DNA of 64,000 nt from Limnohabitans sp. 2KL-51 (GTDB lineage: Bacteria > Pseudomonadota > Gammaproteobacteria > Burkholderiales > Burkholderiaceae_C): positions 62,001 to 126,000 of the forward strand of contig NZ_NESJ01000004.1 of assembly GCF_003063645.1 (NCBI RefSeq), given 5' to 3'. This document shows positions 53,095 to 61,942 of this stretch, piece by piece. Within the stretch, counting starts at the first letter, position 1, and each line of letters begins with the position of its first letter. Both the position numbers and the translations under genes were made by a program. The notes beneath the pieces are model-generated. The model ran no database searches, was not told the DNA's origin, and worked only from the letters and a program-made list of their open reading frames with translations.

Positions 53095-53859
53095 TCAGGA
53101 TTTGAAACGACCCGCCAGTGCCGTGGCGCTGTCGCGTAACACGTTTTGGTCAGCGCCCACGGCCACAAACAGACAGCCTTGCTCAACATAGTGTTTGGCC
53201 AGGGCTTCGTCCCCCGTGAGGATGCCTGCGGCTTTGCCGCAAGCGCGGATGCGGGCAATGGATTCGTCAATGATTTTCAGCACATCGGGGTGCTTGGGGT
53301 TACCCAAGTGACCTAAAGCGGCGGACAAGTCACCAGGGCCGATGAACACGCCATCCACGCCATCGACATTCGCAATGGCTTCGATGTTTTGCAGGCCCAG
53401 AACGGTTTCGACTTGCAGCAACAGGCAAATTTCTTCGCTGCTGTGATGGGCATAGCCCTTCACGCGGCCATAGTGGCTGGCACGGGGCGCACCCGCATAA
53501 CCGCGCACGCCGTGCGGTGGGTAACGGGTATAAGAAACGGCTTGACGGGCTTCTTCTTCGGTCTGAATGTACGGCACCAACAGGCTTTGCACGCCCACAT
53601 CCAGCAAGCGCTTGAAGGTCACCATGTCGTTCCACGGTGGGCGCACTATTGGTGTGGTGGGGCTGCCCTTCATGGCTTGCAACTGCGCCACGATTTCGGG
53701 CAAGTCGTTGGGCGAGTGCTCCATGTCCAGCAGCAGCCAGTCAAAGCCGCAGTGCGCCAGGATTTCGGTGCTGATGTTACTGCAAAGGTGCGACCACAAG
53801 CCGATCTGCTTTTGACCGGATTGGATCGCGTGTTTGAAATGGTTGATGGGCATGTCCAT
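53095..53859 (-). CDS. garL: HpcH/HpaI-type aldolase, 5-keto-4-deoxy-D-glucarate aldolase-like
   Basis: Class II, metal-dependent aldolase of 254 aa that would split 5-keto-4-deoxyglucarate into pyruvate and tartronate semialdehyde. FDWLLLDMEHSPND, YPPHGVRGYAG, LQVETVLGLQN and VFIGPGDLSAALGH (metal Glu and Asp) are the family motifs. AAGGA precedes ATG 53859. The dehydratase that makes its substrate is the next gene upstream, which supports GarL over the 4-hydroxyphenylacetate-pathway member. Confidence 0.85.
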   Translation of the reverse strand: MDMPINHFKHAIQSGQKQIGLWSHLCSNISTEILAHCGFDWLLLDMEHSPNDLPEIVAQLQAMKGSPTTPIVRPPWNDMVTFKRLLDVGVQSLLVPYIQTEEEARQAVSYTRYPPHGVRGYAGAPRASHYGRVKGYAHHSSEEICLLLQVETVLGLQNIEAIANVDGVDGVFIGPGDLSAALGHLGNPKHPDVLKIIDESIARIRACGKAAGILTGDEALAKHYVEQGCLFVAVGADQNVLRDSATALAGRFKS

Positions 53860-53892
53860 GGTGTTTTCCTTTGATGTGAATGGCCCGGGTGC

Positions 53893-55227
53893 TCAGCGCA
53901 CCATGCAAGGCATCTTGTTGTTGAATTTCCAGCCGGGGATCAGGTACTGCATGGCGATGGCGTCGTCGCGGGCGCCCAGGCCGTGCTGCTGGTACAGCTG
54001 GTTTGCTTTCATCACCGCGTCCGTGTCCACCTCGATGCCCAGGCCCGGTTTGGCGGGCACATCGAGGTAGCCGTCTTTAATTTGCAAAGGGTCTTTGGTG
54101 AGGAACTGCCCGTCTTGCCAGATCCAATGCGTGTCAATGGCGGTGACTTTGCCCGGCGCGGCAGCGGCGCACTGGGTGAACATGGCCAGCGAAATGTCGA
54201 AGTGGTTGTTGGAGTGCGAGCCCCAGGTCAGGTCGTACATCTGGCACAGCTGCGCTACGCGCACCGAGCCTTGCAGCGTCCAAAAATGCGGGTCGGCCAG
54301 TGGAATGTCGACTGACTGCAGCTGAATGCTGTGCGCCATCTCGCGCCAGTCGGTGGCCACCATGTTGGTGGCCGTCAGCAAGCCGGTAGCGCGGCGGAAT
54401 TCGGCCATGATTTCGCGGCCTGAAAAAACGCCTTCTGCGCCGCAGGGGTCTTCGGCATAGGCCATGGTGCTGCGGTGGTCTCGCAGCAAACGAATCGCGT
54501 CTTTGAGCAGCCAGCCACCATTGGGGTCGAGCGTGATGCGTGCCTTGGGAAAGCGCTCGTGCAGCGCCACCACGGCTTCGACTTCTTCTTCGCCGCGCAG
54601 CACGCCGCCTTTGAGCTTGAAGTCTTGAAAGCCGTAACGCGCTTGTGCGGCTTCGGCTAGGCGCACCACCGCATCGGCGGTCATGGCTTTTTCGTGGCGC
54701 AGGCGCAGCCAGTCGTCGGCTTGATCCGGCTCACTTCGGTAGGGCAGGTCGGTTTGCTGGCGGTCGCCCACATAAAACAAATAGCCCAGCATTTGTACGC
54801 GGTTGCGCTGTTGGCCTTCGCCGAGCAGGGCGCACACCGGCACATTCAGGTGCTGGCCCAGCAGGTCGAGCAGGGCGCTTTCCACGGCCGTGACGGCGTG
54901 GATGGTCGTGCGCAGGTCAAAGGTCTGCTGGCCCCGGCCGCCGCTGTCGCGGTCGGCAAACTGCTGGCGCATGGTCTGCAGCACAGCGTTGTAATGGCCA
55001 ATCGGCTGACCTTCGACCAAGGGGCGGGCGTCTTCCAGCGTCTGGCGGATTTTTTCGCCGCCGGGCACTTCGCCCAGGCCTGTGTGGCCCGACGAGTCGG
55101 TCAGGATGACGATGTTGCGGGTGAAAAACGGGCCGTGGGCACCACTGAGGTTCATCAGCATGCCGTCATGGCCTGCCACGGGAATCACCTGCATGCGGGT
55201 GATGGTGGGGGTGTGATGGGGAGTCAT
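53893..55227 (-). CDS. gudD: Glucarate dehydratase
   Basis: Enolase-superfamily dehydratase, 444 aa, converting D-glucarate to 5-keto-4-deoxyglucarate. [14 protein letters not shown] has the catalytic Lys pair region, [10 protein letters not shown] and AEDPCGAEG are metal-ligand strands, and [16 protein letters not shown] carries the His-Asp base. It heads gudD-garL-udh on the minus strand; an operator-like site lies 24 bp upstream. Confidence 0.93.
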   Translation of the reverse strand: MTPHHTPTITRMQVIPVAGHDGMLMNLSGAHGPFFTRNIVILTDSSGHTGLGEVPGGEKIRQTLEDARPLVEGQPIGHYNAVLQTMRQQFADRDSGGRGQQTFDLRTTIHAVTAVESALLDLLGQHLNVPVCALLGEGQQRNRVQMLGYLFYVGDRQQTDLPYRSEPDQADDWLRLRHEKAMTADAVVRLAEAAQARYGFQDFKLKGGVLRGEEEVEAVVALHERFPKARITLDPNGGWLLKDAIRLLRDHRSTMAYAEDPCGAEGVFSGREIMAEFRRATGLLTATNMVATDWREMAHSIQLQSVDIPLADPHFWTLQGSVRVAQLCQMYDLTWGSHSNNHFDISLAMFTQCAAAAPGKVTAIDTHWIWQDGQFLTKDPLQIKDGYLDVPAKPGLGIEVDTDAVMKANQLYQQHGLGARDDAIAMQYLIPGWKFNNKMPCMVR

Positions 55228-55250
55228 GGTGTAAAGGGCCTAGTCAATAG

Positions 55251-55264
55251 ACATCGTACAACTT
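55251..55264. promoter_or_regulatory. Candidate GntR-regulator site upstream of gudD
   Basis: ACATCGTACAACTT shares the 8-bp core TCGTACAA with the palindrome at 56099-56109 (read on its minus strand). It stands between the gudD start and the end of the gntR gene, where control of gudD-garL-udh would act. Confidence 0.45.
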
Positions 55265-55313
55265 AATGGCGTATTGGCCATTGGGGAAAACGTGGGTGAT
55301 GCGCAGCGTTGAT

Positions 55314-56045
55314 TCAACCCGGGCTGTCGGGGTCGCTCTTGCGCAGGCGTTCTCGGCTGTTGGCCAAGTGGGTGCGCATGGCGGCCCTGGCGGCTTCCAC
55401 GTCTTGGTCGGCAATGGCGTTGTAGATGCTCTCGTGTTCCTGGTTCACGCGGCGCAAATAGTTTTGCCGCTCCGGGTCGGTGGTCAGGATGCCGCTGATC
55501 CGTGCGCGAGGAATGACGCCCGCACCCATGGAATGCATCAGGTCGACGAAGTGGTGGTTTTGGGTGGCTCGGGCAATGCCCTGGTGAAACTGATGGTCTG
55601 CCATCACGGCGTCGCGGCCTTCTTCCAGGGCGCTATTGAAGGCTTGAAGTGACAACCTCAATTCAGACAAATCATCTGGCGTGCGGCGCACTGCAGCCAA
55701 AGCGGCGGCTTCAGTTTCCACGCTGATGCGAAATTCAAGCAGGGCAATGACCTCTCGCAGGGTGCCCATTTGCTCGGGGCTGATGCGAAAAGACGGGTGC
55801 TCGCTCTTGGGCAGGACAAAGGTGCCAATGCCGTGGCGCGTGTCGACCCAGCCTGAGGCCTGCAGCCGCGAAATCGCTTCGCGCACCACGGTGCGGCTCA
55901 CGCCAAAATCTTTCATGATGGCCGCTTCGGTCGGCAATTTGTCGCCAGCTTTGAGACGACCGCTGCGGATTTGTTCGGTCGTGGCGTGGACCAGCTGTAC
56001 CGCCAGGCCGCCAGGCTTTTTCAATGAGAGTGTCGTGGCATCCAT
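55314..56045 (-). CDS. FadR-subfamily GntR transcriptional regulator
   Basis: Regulator of 243 aa. The N-terminal winged helix has GRLKAGDKLPTEAAIMKDFGVSRTVVREAISRLQASG; the C-terminal FCD ligand domain has the metal-type His in ADHQFHQGIARAT and HESIYNAIADQD. FCD members in such clusters bind uronates, aldarates or keto-deoxy acids. It is divergent from the TRAP genes and upstream of gudD; two matching sites flank it. Confidence 0.88.
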   Translation of the reverse strand: MDATTLSLKKPGGLAVQLVHATTEQIRSGRLKAGDKLPTEAAIMKDFGVSRTVVREAISRLQASGWVDTRHGIGTFVLPKSEHPSFRISPEQMGTLREVIALLEFRISVETEAAALAAVRRTPDDLSELRLSLQAFNSALEEGRDAVMADHQFHQGIARATQNHHFVDLMHSMGAGVIPRARISGILTTDPERQNYLRRVNQEHESIYNAIADQDVEAARAAMRTHLANSRERLRKSDPDSPG

Positions 56046-56098
56046 GGGTAATCCCTAGCTGTCCGAATGTCGAAGCTCAACGATAATCATGTGGCCAA

Positions 56099-56109
56099 TT
56101 GTACGACAA
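56099..56109. promoter_or_regulatory. Palindromic operator in the gntR-dctP gap
   Basis: TTGTACGACAA (TTGT-ACG-ACAA) is centred in the divergent region, extended to CA-TTGT-3-ACAA-TG by outer bases. The short symmetrical TNGT/ACNA form is usual for FadR-type GntR proteins. It could control both the regulator and the TRAP operon. Confidence 0.55.
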
Positions 56110-56182
56110 CTGATGACTTGATGTTGAGTTTTCAATGTTTCAGTTGATGCCCATTGCCCCCAAACTTTCACAGGAGACCCCC

Positions 56183-57166
56183 ATGAACTTTCGCAGAAAC
56201 CTGCTTTCCTCAGCGGCCGCCGCAGTGCTGGCCATGACCATGACCCCAATGGCTTCCGCACAAACCGTGCTGAAGGCCTCGGATGTCCATCCCGCGGGCT
56301 ATCCCAACGTGGTGGCGGTTGAAAACATGGGTAAAAAGCTTGAAGCCGCCACCAATGGCCGCTTCAAGCTGCAAATGTTCCCAGGCGGCGTCTTGGGTTC
56401 TGAAAAAGAAGTGGTGGAGCAAACCCAGGTTGGCGCGATTCAGATTGCCCGCATTTCATTGGGTATTTTGGGGCCGGTGGTGCCCGATGTGAACGTGTTC
56501 AACATGCCCTTTGTGTTCCGCGATGAGGCGCACATGCGGGCCGTGATCGACGGGCCTGTGGGCAAGGAGATTTTGGAAAAAATCACCAAAAGCCCGGCCC
56601 GACTGGTGGCCTTGGGCTTTATGGACAGCGGCTCGCGCAGTCTCTACACCAAAAAAGAAATCAAAACCCCGGCTGACCTCAAGGGCCTGAAGATTCGCGT
56701 GATGGGCAACCCGCTGTTTGTTGACACCATGAACGCCATGGGCGGCAACGGCATCAGCATGGGCCACAACGATGTGTACAGTGCGCTGCAAACCGGCGTG
56801 GTAGACGGTGCAGAAAACAACCCACCGACATTGTTTACCTCTAACCAGTACTCCACTGGCGTTAAGTTTTACACCCAGACCACGCACTTGATCATTCCTG
56901 AAATTTTCGTCATGTCCAAGGTCACTTGGGACAAAATGAGCCCAGCCGACCAAGCCAGTGTGATGAAGTTTTCTGGTGAGGCGCAATTGGAGCAGCGTGC
57001 CTTGTGGGACAAGAGCGTGACCGAGTATTCGACCAAACTGCAGGCCGCTGGCATTCAGTTCAAGTCTGTTGACAAAAAGCCCTTTTATGACGCCACTGCC
57101 CCTGTGCGTGCCAAATACGGCGCGCAATACGCCGACCTGATGAAGCGCATCGAAGCAGTCAAGTGA
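56183..57166 (+). CDS. TRAP transporter substrate-binding protein DctP-type
   Basis: Periplasmic receptor of a TRAP importer, 327 aa, signal peptide ending ASAQ. KLQMFPGGVLGSEKEVVEQTQVGAI, MDSGSRSLYTKK and LKIRVMGNPLFVDTMNAMG (with the carboxylate-binding Arg) are DctP-family parts; VDGAENNPPT is the conserved loop after them. By context the ligand is a hexuronate or aldarate. ATG 56183 with CAGGAG is chosen over the in-frame ATG 56135. Followed by two hairpins before dctQ. Confidence 0.9.
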   Translation: MNFRRNLLSSAAAAVLAMTMTPMASAQTVLKASDVHPAGYPNVVAVENMGKKLEAATNGRFKLQMFPGGVLGSEKEVVEQTQVGAIQIARISLGILGPVVPDVNVFNMPFVFRDEAHMRAVIDGPVGKEILEKITKSPARLVALGFMDSGSRSLYTKKEIKTPADLKGLKIRVMGNPLFVDTMNAMGGNGISMGHNDVYSALQTGVVDGAENNPPTLFTSNQYSTGVKFYTQTTHLIIPEIFVMSKVTWDKMSPADQASVMKFSGEAQLEQRALWDKSVTEYSTKLQAAGIQFKSVDKKPFYDATAPVRAKYGAQYADLMKRIEAVK

Positions 57167-57173
57167 TCCGCTT

Positions 57174-57234
57174 GCAGCGGCCTTAGACGCCGCTGCACGA
57201 GAGGGGACGGGGTGCTCCCCGTCCCTTTGGTTTT
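57174..57234 (+). terminator. Tandem hairpins between dctP and dctQ
   Basis: GCAGCGGC/GCCGCTGC (57174-57196) and GGGACGGGG/CCCCGTCCC (57204-57225) are both perfect stems, the second followed by TTTGGTTTT. They probably attenuate read-through, so that the binding protein is made in excess over the membrane subunits, the same layout as after pstS. Confidence 0.65.
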
Positions 57235-57263
57235 GATGAGCTCGTCCGCGAGGATTTTGGAAT

Positions 57264-57782
57264 ATGTTGCGTTTCTTTGACCGCCTTTACCTGTTCTGCA
57301 TTTGGATTTCAGGCCTGTCGATTTTGGCGATGAGCCTGATCATTCCATGGGGCGTTTTCGCCCGCTATGTCCTGGGTACGGGCTCGAGCTGGCCAGAGCC
57401 GGTGGCGGTCTTGCTGATGGTGACCTTCACGTTCATGGGGGCGGCGGCGGGTTACCGAGCCGGTGCTCACATTGCCGTGGGCATGCTGGTGGACCATTTG
57501 CCAGCTGGCGTGCAAAAAATCGGCGCCTTACTGGTGCACATTTTGATGTTGGTCATTTGTGGTTTTGTGGTCGTGTGGGGCGGCAAGCTGGTCATGGGGA
57601 CCATGGGGCAAACCTTGGCTGAATTACCGTGGCTAGGCGTAGGCTGGACCTACATGCCGTTGCCCTTGGGGGCATTCTTCACCCTGGTGTTTGTGCTGGA
57701 GGTGTTGTTTTGGGGGCCTGCACATGACCGTGCCGTGGTGGTTTTTGACCACGAAGGCCCCACATCGGCGGAGGCGATCTGA
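57264..57782 (+). CDS. TRAP transporter small membrane subunit (DctQ)
   Basis: Four-span membrane protein of 172 aa. FARYVLGTGSSWPEPVAVLLMV and GAAAGYRAGAHIAVGMLVDHLP are the DctQ signature. It pairs with the large subunit encoded 2 bp downstream and receives solute from the DctP protein. Start ATG 57264, ribosome site weak (GAGGA at 57250). Confidence 0.9.
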   Translation: MLRFFDRLYLFCIWISGLSILAMSLIIPWGVFARYVLGTGSSWPEPVAVLLMVTFTFMGAAAGYRAGAHIAVGMLVDHLPAGVQKIGALLVHILMLVICGFVVVWGGKLVMGTMGQTLAELPWLGVGWTYMPLPLGAFFTLVFVLEVLFWGPAHDRAVVVFDHEGPTSAEAI

Positions 57783-57784
57783 TC

Positions 57785-59068
57785 ATGGATGCATTGGTTC
57801 TCATTGGCAGTTTTGTGGTCTTGATGTTGTTGGGCATGCCTGTGGCTTATGCCTTGGGCATGGCGGCCTTGTTGGGGGCCTTGTGGATTGACTTGCCGCT
57901 GGATGCGGTGATGATCCAGATGGCCAGCGGCGTCAACAAATTTTCCTTGTTGGCCATTCCTTGTTTTGTGTTGGCGGGCGCGATCATGGCCGAGGGCGGC
58001 ATGTCGCGGCGCTTGGTGGCGTTTGCCGGTGTGCTGATCGGTTTTGTGCGCGGCGGCTTGTCGCTGGTCAATATTTTGGCCTCCACATTTTTCGGGGCCA
58101 TCTCCGGCTCGTCGGTGGCCGACACAGCATCGATTGGCTCGGTCATGATCCCTGAGATGGAAAAAAACGGTTACCCCCGGCCTTTTGCTACGGCCGTGAC
58201 GGTGAGTGGCTCGGTGCAGGCCATCCTGATCCCGCCCAGCCACAATGCGGTCATTTATTCCATGGCTGCAGGGGGCACGGTGTCGGTGGCGGCATTGTTC
58301 ATGGCCGGGGTGTTTCCCGGGTTGCTGCTCGGCTTTAGCCTGGCGATGTATTGCCTGTATGTGGCGCGCCGCGAAAACTATCCCAAAGGACGCGTGATTC
58401 CCCTGAAGGAAGCCCTCAAGATTTGTGTTGACGCGTTGTGGGGGCTGGCCACCATGGGCATCATCTTGGGCGGCATTTTGAGTGGCGTATTCACGGCCAC
58501 CGAATCGGCCTCGATCGCCGTGGTGTGGGCCTTTTTTGTGACCATGTTCATTTACCGCGATTACAAGTGGAAAGACCTGCCCAAGCTGATGCACCGAACT
58601 GTCAAGACCGTCACGATCGTGATGATCCTGATTGGCTTTGCCGCGAGCTTCGGTTACATCATGACCTTGATGATGATTCCGCTGAAGATCACCGCGCTCT
58701 TCACGGCCTTGAGCAGCGAACCTTGGGTGATTTTGTTGTGCGTCAACATCATGCTGCTGGTGTTGGGCACCTTGATGGACATGGCGCCCTTGATCCTGAT
58801 CCTCACCCCGATCTTGTTGCCGGTCATGAAAACCATCGGGGTGGACCCGGTTCACTTTGGCATGATCATGATGGTCAACTTGGGCATTGGGCTGATCACG
58901 CCACCCGTGGGGGCGGTGCTGTTTGTCGGCAGTGCGGTGGCCAAGCTCAAGATCGAGCAAGTCGTCAGGGCCATGAAGCCGTTCTTTGTGATCCTGTTGT
59001 TCGTGCTGGTGCTGGTCACGTATGTGCCGCAAATTTCACTGTGGCTGCCTCGCAGCATGGGCCTGTAA
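57785..59068 (+). CDS. TRAP transporter large membrane subunit (DctM)
   Basis: Ion-coupled permease, 427 aa, about 12 membrane segments. LNIL-type SLVNILASTFFGAISGSS, ATESASIAVVWAFF and MVNLGIGLITPPVGAVLFVGSA are the DctM hallmarks. It completes the Na+-coupled importer. Gene order P-Q-M is standard. The following 2-hydroxyacid dehydrogenase starts 10 bp later, so the operon continues. Confidence 0.92.
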   Translation: MDALVLIGSFVVLMLLGMPVAYALGMAALLGALWIDLPLDAVMIQMASGVNKFSLLAIPCFVLAGAIMAEGGMSRRLVAFAGVLIGFVRGGLSLVNILASTFFGAISGSSVADTASIGSVMIPEMEKNGYPRPFATAVTVSGSVQAILIPPSHNAVIYSMAAGGTVSVAALFMAGVFPGLLLGFSLAMYCLYVARRENYPKGRVIPLKEALKICVDALWGLATMGIILGGILSGVFTATESASIAVVWAFFVTMFIYRDYKWKDLPKLMHRTVKTVTIVMILIGFAASFGYIMTLMMIPLKITALFTALSSEPWVILLCVNIMLLVLGTLMDMAPLILILTPILLPVMKTIGVDPVHFGMIMMVNLGIGLITPPVGAVLFVGSAVAKLKIEQVVRAMKPFFVILLFVLVLVTYVPQISLWLPRSMGL

Positions 59069-59078
59069 AAAAGCAGCC

Positions 59079-60080
59079 ATGGCCTTGCCCACGGTGCTGG
59101 TCACCCACCCTAGCCCGCGCCTGCACACCTATTTTGGTGAGCAGGCGTTGGCCAATTTGCGGCAAGTGGCCCGCGTCAAGCTGAACCCCGATGCGCATGA
59201 TTGGTCGACCGCCGAGCTGACGGAAGCTGCCCAAGGCTGCGAAGTGTTGATTGCCTACCGGCAGACGGCGCTGGATGCTAATTTTTTTGCCGCTGTGCCA
59301 GGCTTGCTGGCAGCTGTCCGCTGCGCCGTCGACATTCGCACCATCGATGTGGCGGCGGCCAGCCGTCAAGGCGTACTGGTCACGCGCGCCAGCCCCGGAT
59401 TTGGCCCGTCTGTGGCGGAATGGGTCTTGGGCGTCATGATCGATTTGAGTCGCCACATCACTGCGGCCACGGCTGCTTACCGTCAAGGCCAGACTGTAGA
59501 GCCCCGCATGGGGCTTGAGCTGCGGGGTGCCTGTGTGGGCATCATCGGGTATGGCGAAATCGGTCGCCATGTGGCCCGATTGGCGCAGGCTTTTGGCATG
59601 AGGGTGTGTGTGTACGACCCTTATCTGGTGCCGAAAGACCCGGCCGTGCAATCGGTGGACTGGAATGAACTGCTGGCCCGTGCAGACCATGTGGTGTGCC
59701 TGGCCCCGGCGACGCCCGAAACAGAAAACCTGATCAATGCCCAAGCCTTGTCGCTCATGAAACCCACGGCGTTTTTCATCAACGCATCGCGCGGCCAACT
59801 GGTCGACGAGCAGGCTTTGTTGCACGCCTTGGACAAAGGCCTTTTGGCAGGTGCCGCACTCGATGTGGGCCGTGCCGCTGACCAGATGCCTTCCCCCGAA
59901 CTGGCACGGCACCCCCGTGTGATCGCCACGCCCCATGTGGGCGGTTTGACACCCCAGGCCATTGCCCATCAGGCGCTGGAAACCGTGGTGCAAACGACAG
60001 ACATTTTGCAAGGGCGAATGCCCCACGGCGCGGTCAATCCGGCACATGCGCAACGTTGGTTGGATCGGGTGACGCCATGA
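59079..60080 (+). CDS. D-isomer-specific 2-hydroxyacid dehydrogenase family protein
   Basis: NAD(P)-dependent family member, 333 aa. The dinucleotide motif is VGIIGYGEIGRHVA; INASRGQLVDEQAL has the catalytic Arg, and TPHVGGLTPQAIA the catalytic His. The Glu of the usual DVFxxEP motif is missing: the sequence is LDVGRAADQMP. Context suggests reduction of tartronate semialdehyde or hydroxypyruvate to glycerate, which the window otherwise lacks. ATG 59079 is preferred to the frame beginning in dctM. Confidence 0.8.
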   Translation: MALPTVLVTHPSPRLHTYFGEQALANLRQVARVKLNPDAHDWSTAELTEAAQGCEVLIAYRQTALDANFFAAVPGLLAAVRCAVDIRTIDVAAASRQGVLVTRASPGFGPSVAEWVLGVMIDLSRHITAATAAYRQGQTVEPRMGLELRGACVGIIGYGEIGRHVARLAQAFGMRVCVYDPYLVPKDPAVQSVDWNELLARADHVVCLAPATPETENLINAQALSLMKPTAFFINASRGQLVDEQALLHALDKGLLAGAALDVGRAADQMPSPELARHPRVIATPHVGGLTPQAIAHQALETVVQTTDILQGRMPHGAVNPAHAQRWLDRVTP

Positions 60081-60907
60081 CCGCCGTTTCTTTTTCTGTG
60101 CCCCCGGGGGCTTGTGACTGCCACATCCACGCCTATGACGAGGCCTACCCCTTGGCGTCCACGGCCACTTTCAAGCCGCCATATGCGCCCATGAATGACT
60201 ATGCCCAAATCCAGGCAGCGCTGGGTTTGACGCGTGTGGTGGTGGTACAGCCCACGGGCTATGGTTTTGACAACCGCTGCACCTTGGCCGCCGTGGCCAG
60301 CATGGGCGGTCGCGCCCGCGCTGTGGCCATGGTGCCGGTGCAGGTGAGCGACACCGAATTGCAGGCTTTGCATGCTGCGGGGGTGCGGGGTGTTCGCATG
60401 ATGATGTTCCCAGGCGGGTTGTTGGGCTGGGACGCGCTGGCCCCCATGGCAGACAAGGTGCGGCCTTGGGGTTGGCATTTGAATGTGCAGTTCAATGGCT
60501 GCGAGTTTGTGCAGCGCTTGCCGCTTTTGCAAAGCCTGAACGTGCCGTTGGTGATCGATCACACCGGGAAATTTCTGGTGCCCCCTGCAGGCACAGACGA
60601 CCCGGCGTTTCAGGACCTTTGTCGTTTGCTGGACACGGGCCGCGTGTGGGTCAAACTGTCTGCACCTTATGAGACTTCGTGCCAGGGCGCGCCGCATTAC
60701 GATGATGTGGGTTTGCTGGCGCGTTATCTGGCCGCCCATTACCCCGAGCGCTGCTTGTGGGCAAGCAATTGGCCCCACCCCAACCAACACCCAGTGCCCT
60801 CCAATGCCGTCTTGCTGAACCTTTTGCCCAATTGGGTTGCGCATGATGCTGACCTGCAACGCATCTTGGTTGACAACCCTGCTCAGCTTTATGGTTTTGA
60901 GGCTTGA
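60077..60907 (+). CDS. Amidohydrolase, D-galactarolactone isomerase/LigI-like
   Basis: TIM-barrel amidohydrolase of 276 aa (COG3618 group). CDCHIHAYDEAYP is the HxH strand; VIDHTGKF and WASNWPHPNQ (Asn where most have Asp) are later barrel motifs. Relatives are 2-pyrone-4,6-dicarboxylate lactonase and galactarolactone isomerase (Gli). With udh making aldarolactones and garD/gudD using aldarates, a Gli or lactonase role fits. ATGA overlap with the dehydrogenase. Confidence 0.78.
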   Translation: MTAVSFSVPPGACDCHIHAYDEAYPLASTATFKPPYAPMNDYAQIQAALGLTRVVVVQPTGYGFDNRCTLAAVASMGGRARAVAMVPVQVSDTELQALHAAGVRGVRMMMFPGGLLGWDALAPMADKVRPWGWHLNVQFNGCEFVQRLPLLQSLNVPLVIDHTGKFLVPPAGTDDPAFQDLCRLLDTGRVWVKLSAPYETSCQGAPHYDDVGLLARYLAAHYPERCLWASNWPHPNQHPVPSNAVLLNLLPNWVAHDADLQRILVDNPAQLYGFEA

Positions 60908-60946
60908 CGGCGCAGCTTTTGAACCATTTTCAGAAAATGTGACCCC

Positions 60947-61942
60947 ATGGCCCATGTTTATGTTTCCAATGCCGACAGCGGTGACATCTCGGTGCTGCAC
61001 ATGGCGGCCCGTGGTGAGCTGCAGCTGCAAAACACCGTGCCCGTGGGCGGCAACCTGATGCCCATGGCCATCAGCCCCTCGCAGCACATGCTGTATGCGG
61101 CCCGCCGCAGCGATCCGGTGGCGGTGGTCAGTCTGGCCATTGACCCGCAAAGCCGTGATCTTCGCCGGGTGGGTGAGTCGCCTTTGCCTGCCAGCATGGC
61201 CTATGTGGGCACTGACACCGCAGGGCGATTTTTGCTGGCCGCCTCCTACCCCGGGCACCAGCTCACCGTGAGCCCGGTGCAGCCCGATGGCACTGTGGGC
61301 GCTGTGCAGCAGGTGGTGCCCACGGGCCCCAATGCCCACGCCATCGTGGCTTCGCCTTGCAACCGTTATGTCTTGGCCACCAGCCTGGGCAGTGGCGAAC
61401 TCATGGTGTACGCATTCCATGCCGAGACAGGCCGCCTGACGCCTGCATCCACTTGGCATGCACGGGCTGGTGCAGGGCCTCGGCACTTTCGGTTTGACCC
61501 AGCAGGCCGATTTGTTTATCTGCTCAATGAGCTGGATGGCACGGTGGACGTGCTGGCCTGGGACGCCCAGCAGGGTCGATTGAGCAGCGTGCAAAGCAGC
61601 GTGGACATTTTGCCGCCGGGCTTCACGGGCAACCCTTGGGCGGCAGATTTGCACCTCACGCCCGATGGGCGTTATCTGTACACCAGCGAGCGAACTTCCA
61701 GCACCCTGGCGCACTTCGCTGTAGACGCGGTCACGGGTCACATCTTACCCAGAGGGCATACGGCGGTTGAAGCCCAGCCCCGGGGTTTTGCCATCGATGC
61801 GACAGGCCAACACTTGTTGGTGGTGGGCCAGCTGTCACAACACCTTAGCCGTTATGAGATCGACCGCGAGACGGGCCAATTGACGCTGCGCCAACGCCTG
61901 CCGGTGGGGCAGGGCCCGAACTGGGTGGAGATACTGGCATGA
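60947..61942 (+). CDS. Seven-bladed lactonase, Pgl/YbhE family
   Basis: Lactonase family protein of 331 aa (6-phosphogluconolactonase-type propeller). [52 protein letters not shown] and [19 protein letters not shown] are its repeated blades. Here it probably opens galactaro- or glucarolactone produced by udh rather than 6-phosphogluconolactone. It is followed by garD with an ATGA overlap. Confidence 0.82.
   Translation: MAHVYVSNADSGDISVLHMAARGELQLQNTVPVGGNLMPMAISPSQHMLYAARRSDPVAVVSLAIDPQSRDLRRVGESPLPASMAYVGTDTAGRFLLAASYPGHQLTVSPVQPDGTVGAVQQVVPTGPNAHAIVASPCNRYVLATSLGSGELMVYAFHAETGRLTPASTWHARAGAGPRHFRFDPAGRFVYLLNELDGTVDVLAWDAQQGRLSSVQSSVDILPPGFTGNPWAADLHLTPDGRYLYTSERTSSTLAHFAVDAVTGHILPRGHTAVEAQPRGFAIDATGQHLLVVGQLSQHLSRYEIDRETGQLTLRQRLPVGQGPNWVEILA

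Noticed and set aside
59969..61741. Minus-strand open frame of 590 codons opposite the amidohydrolase and lactonase genes
   Set aside because: Shadow of two well-supported plus-strand genes; low-complexity His/Gln-rich product. The same applies to the minus-strand frames at 57650-59032 and 62377-63837.
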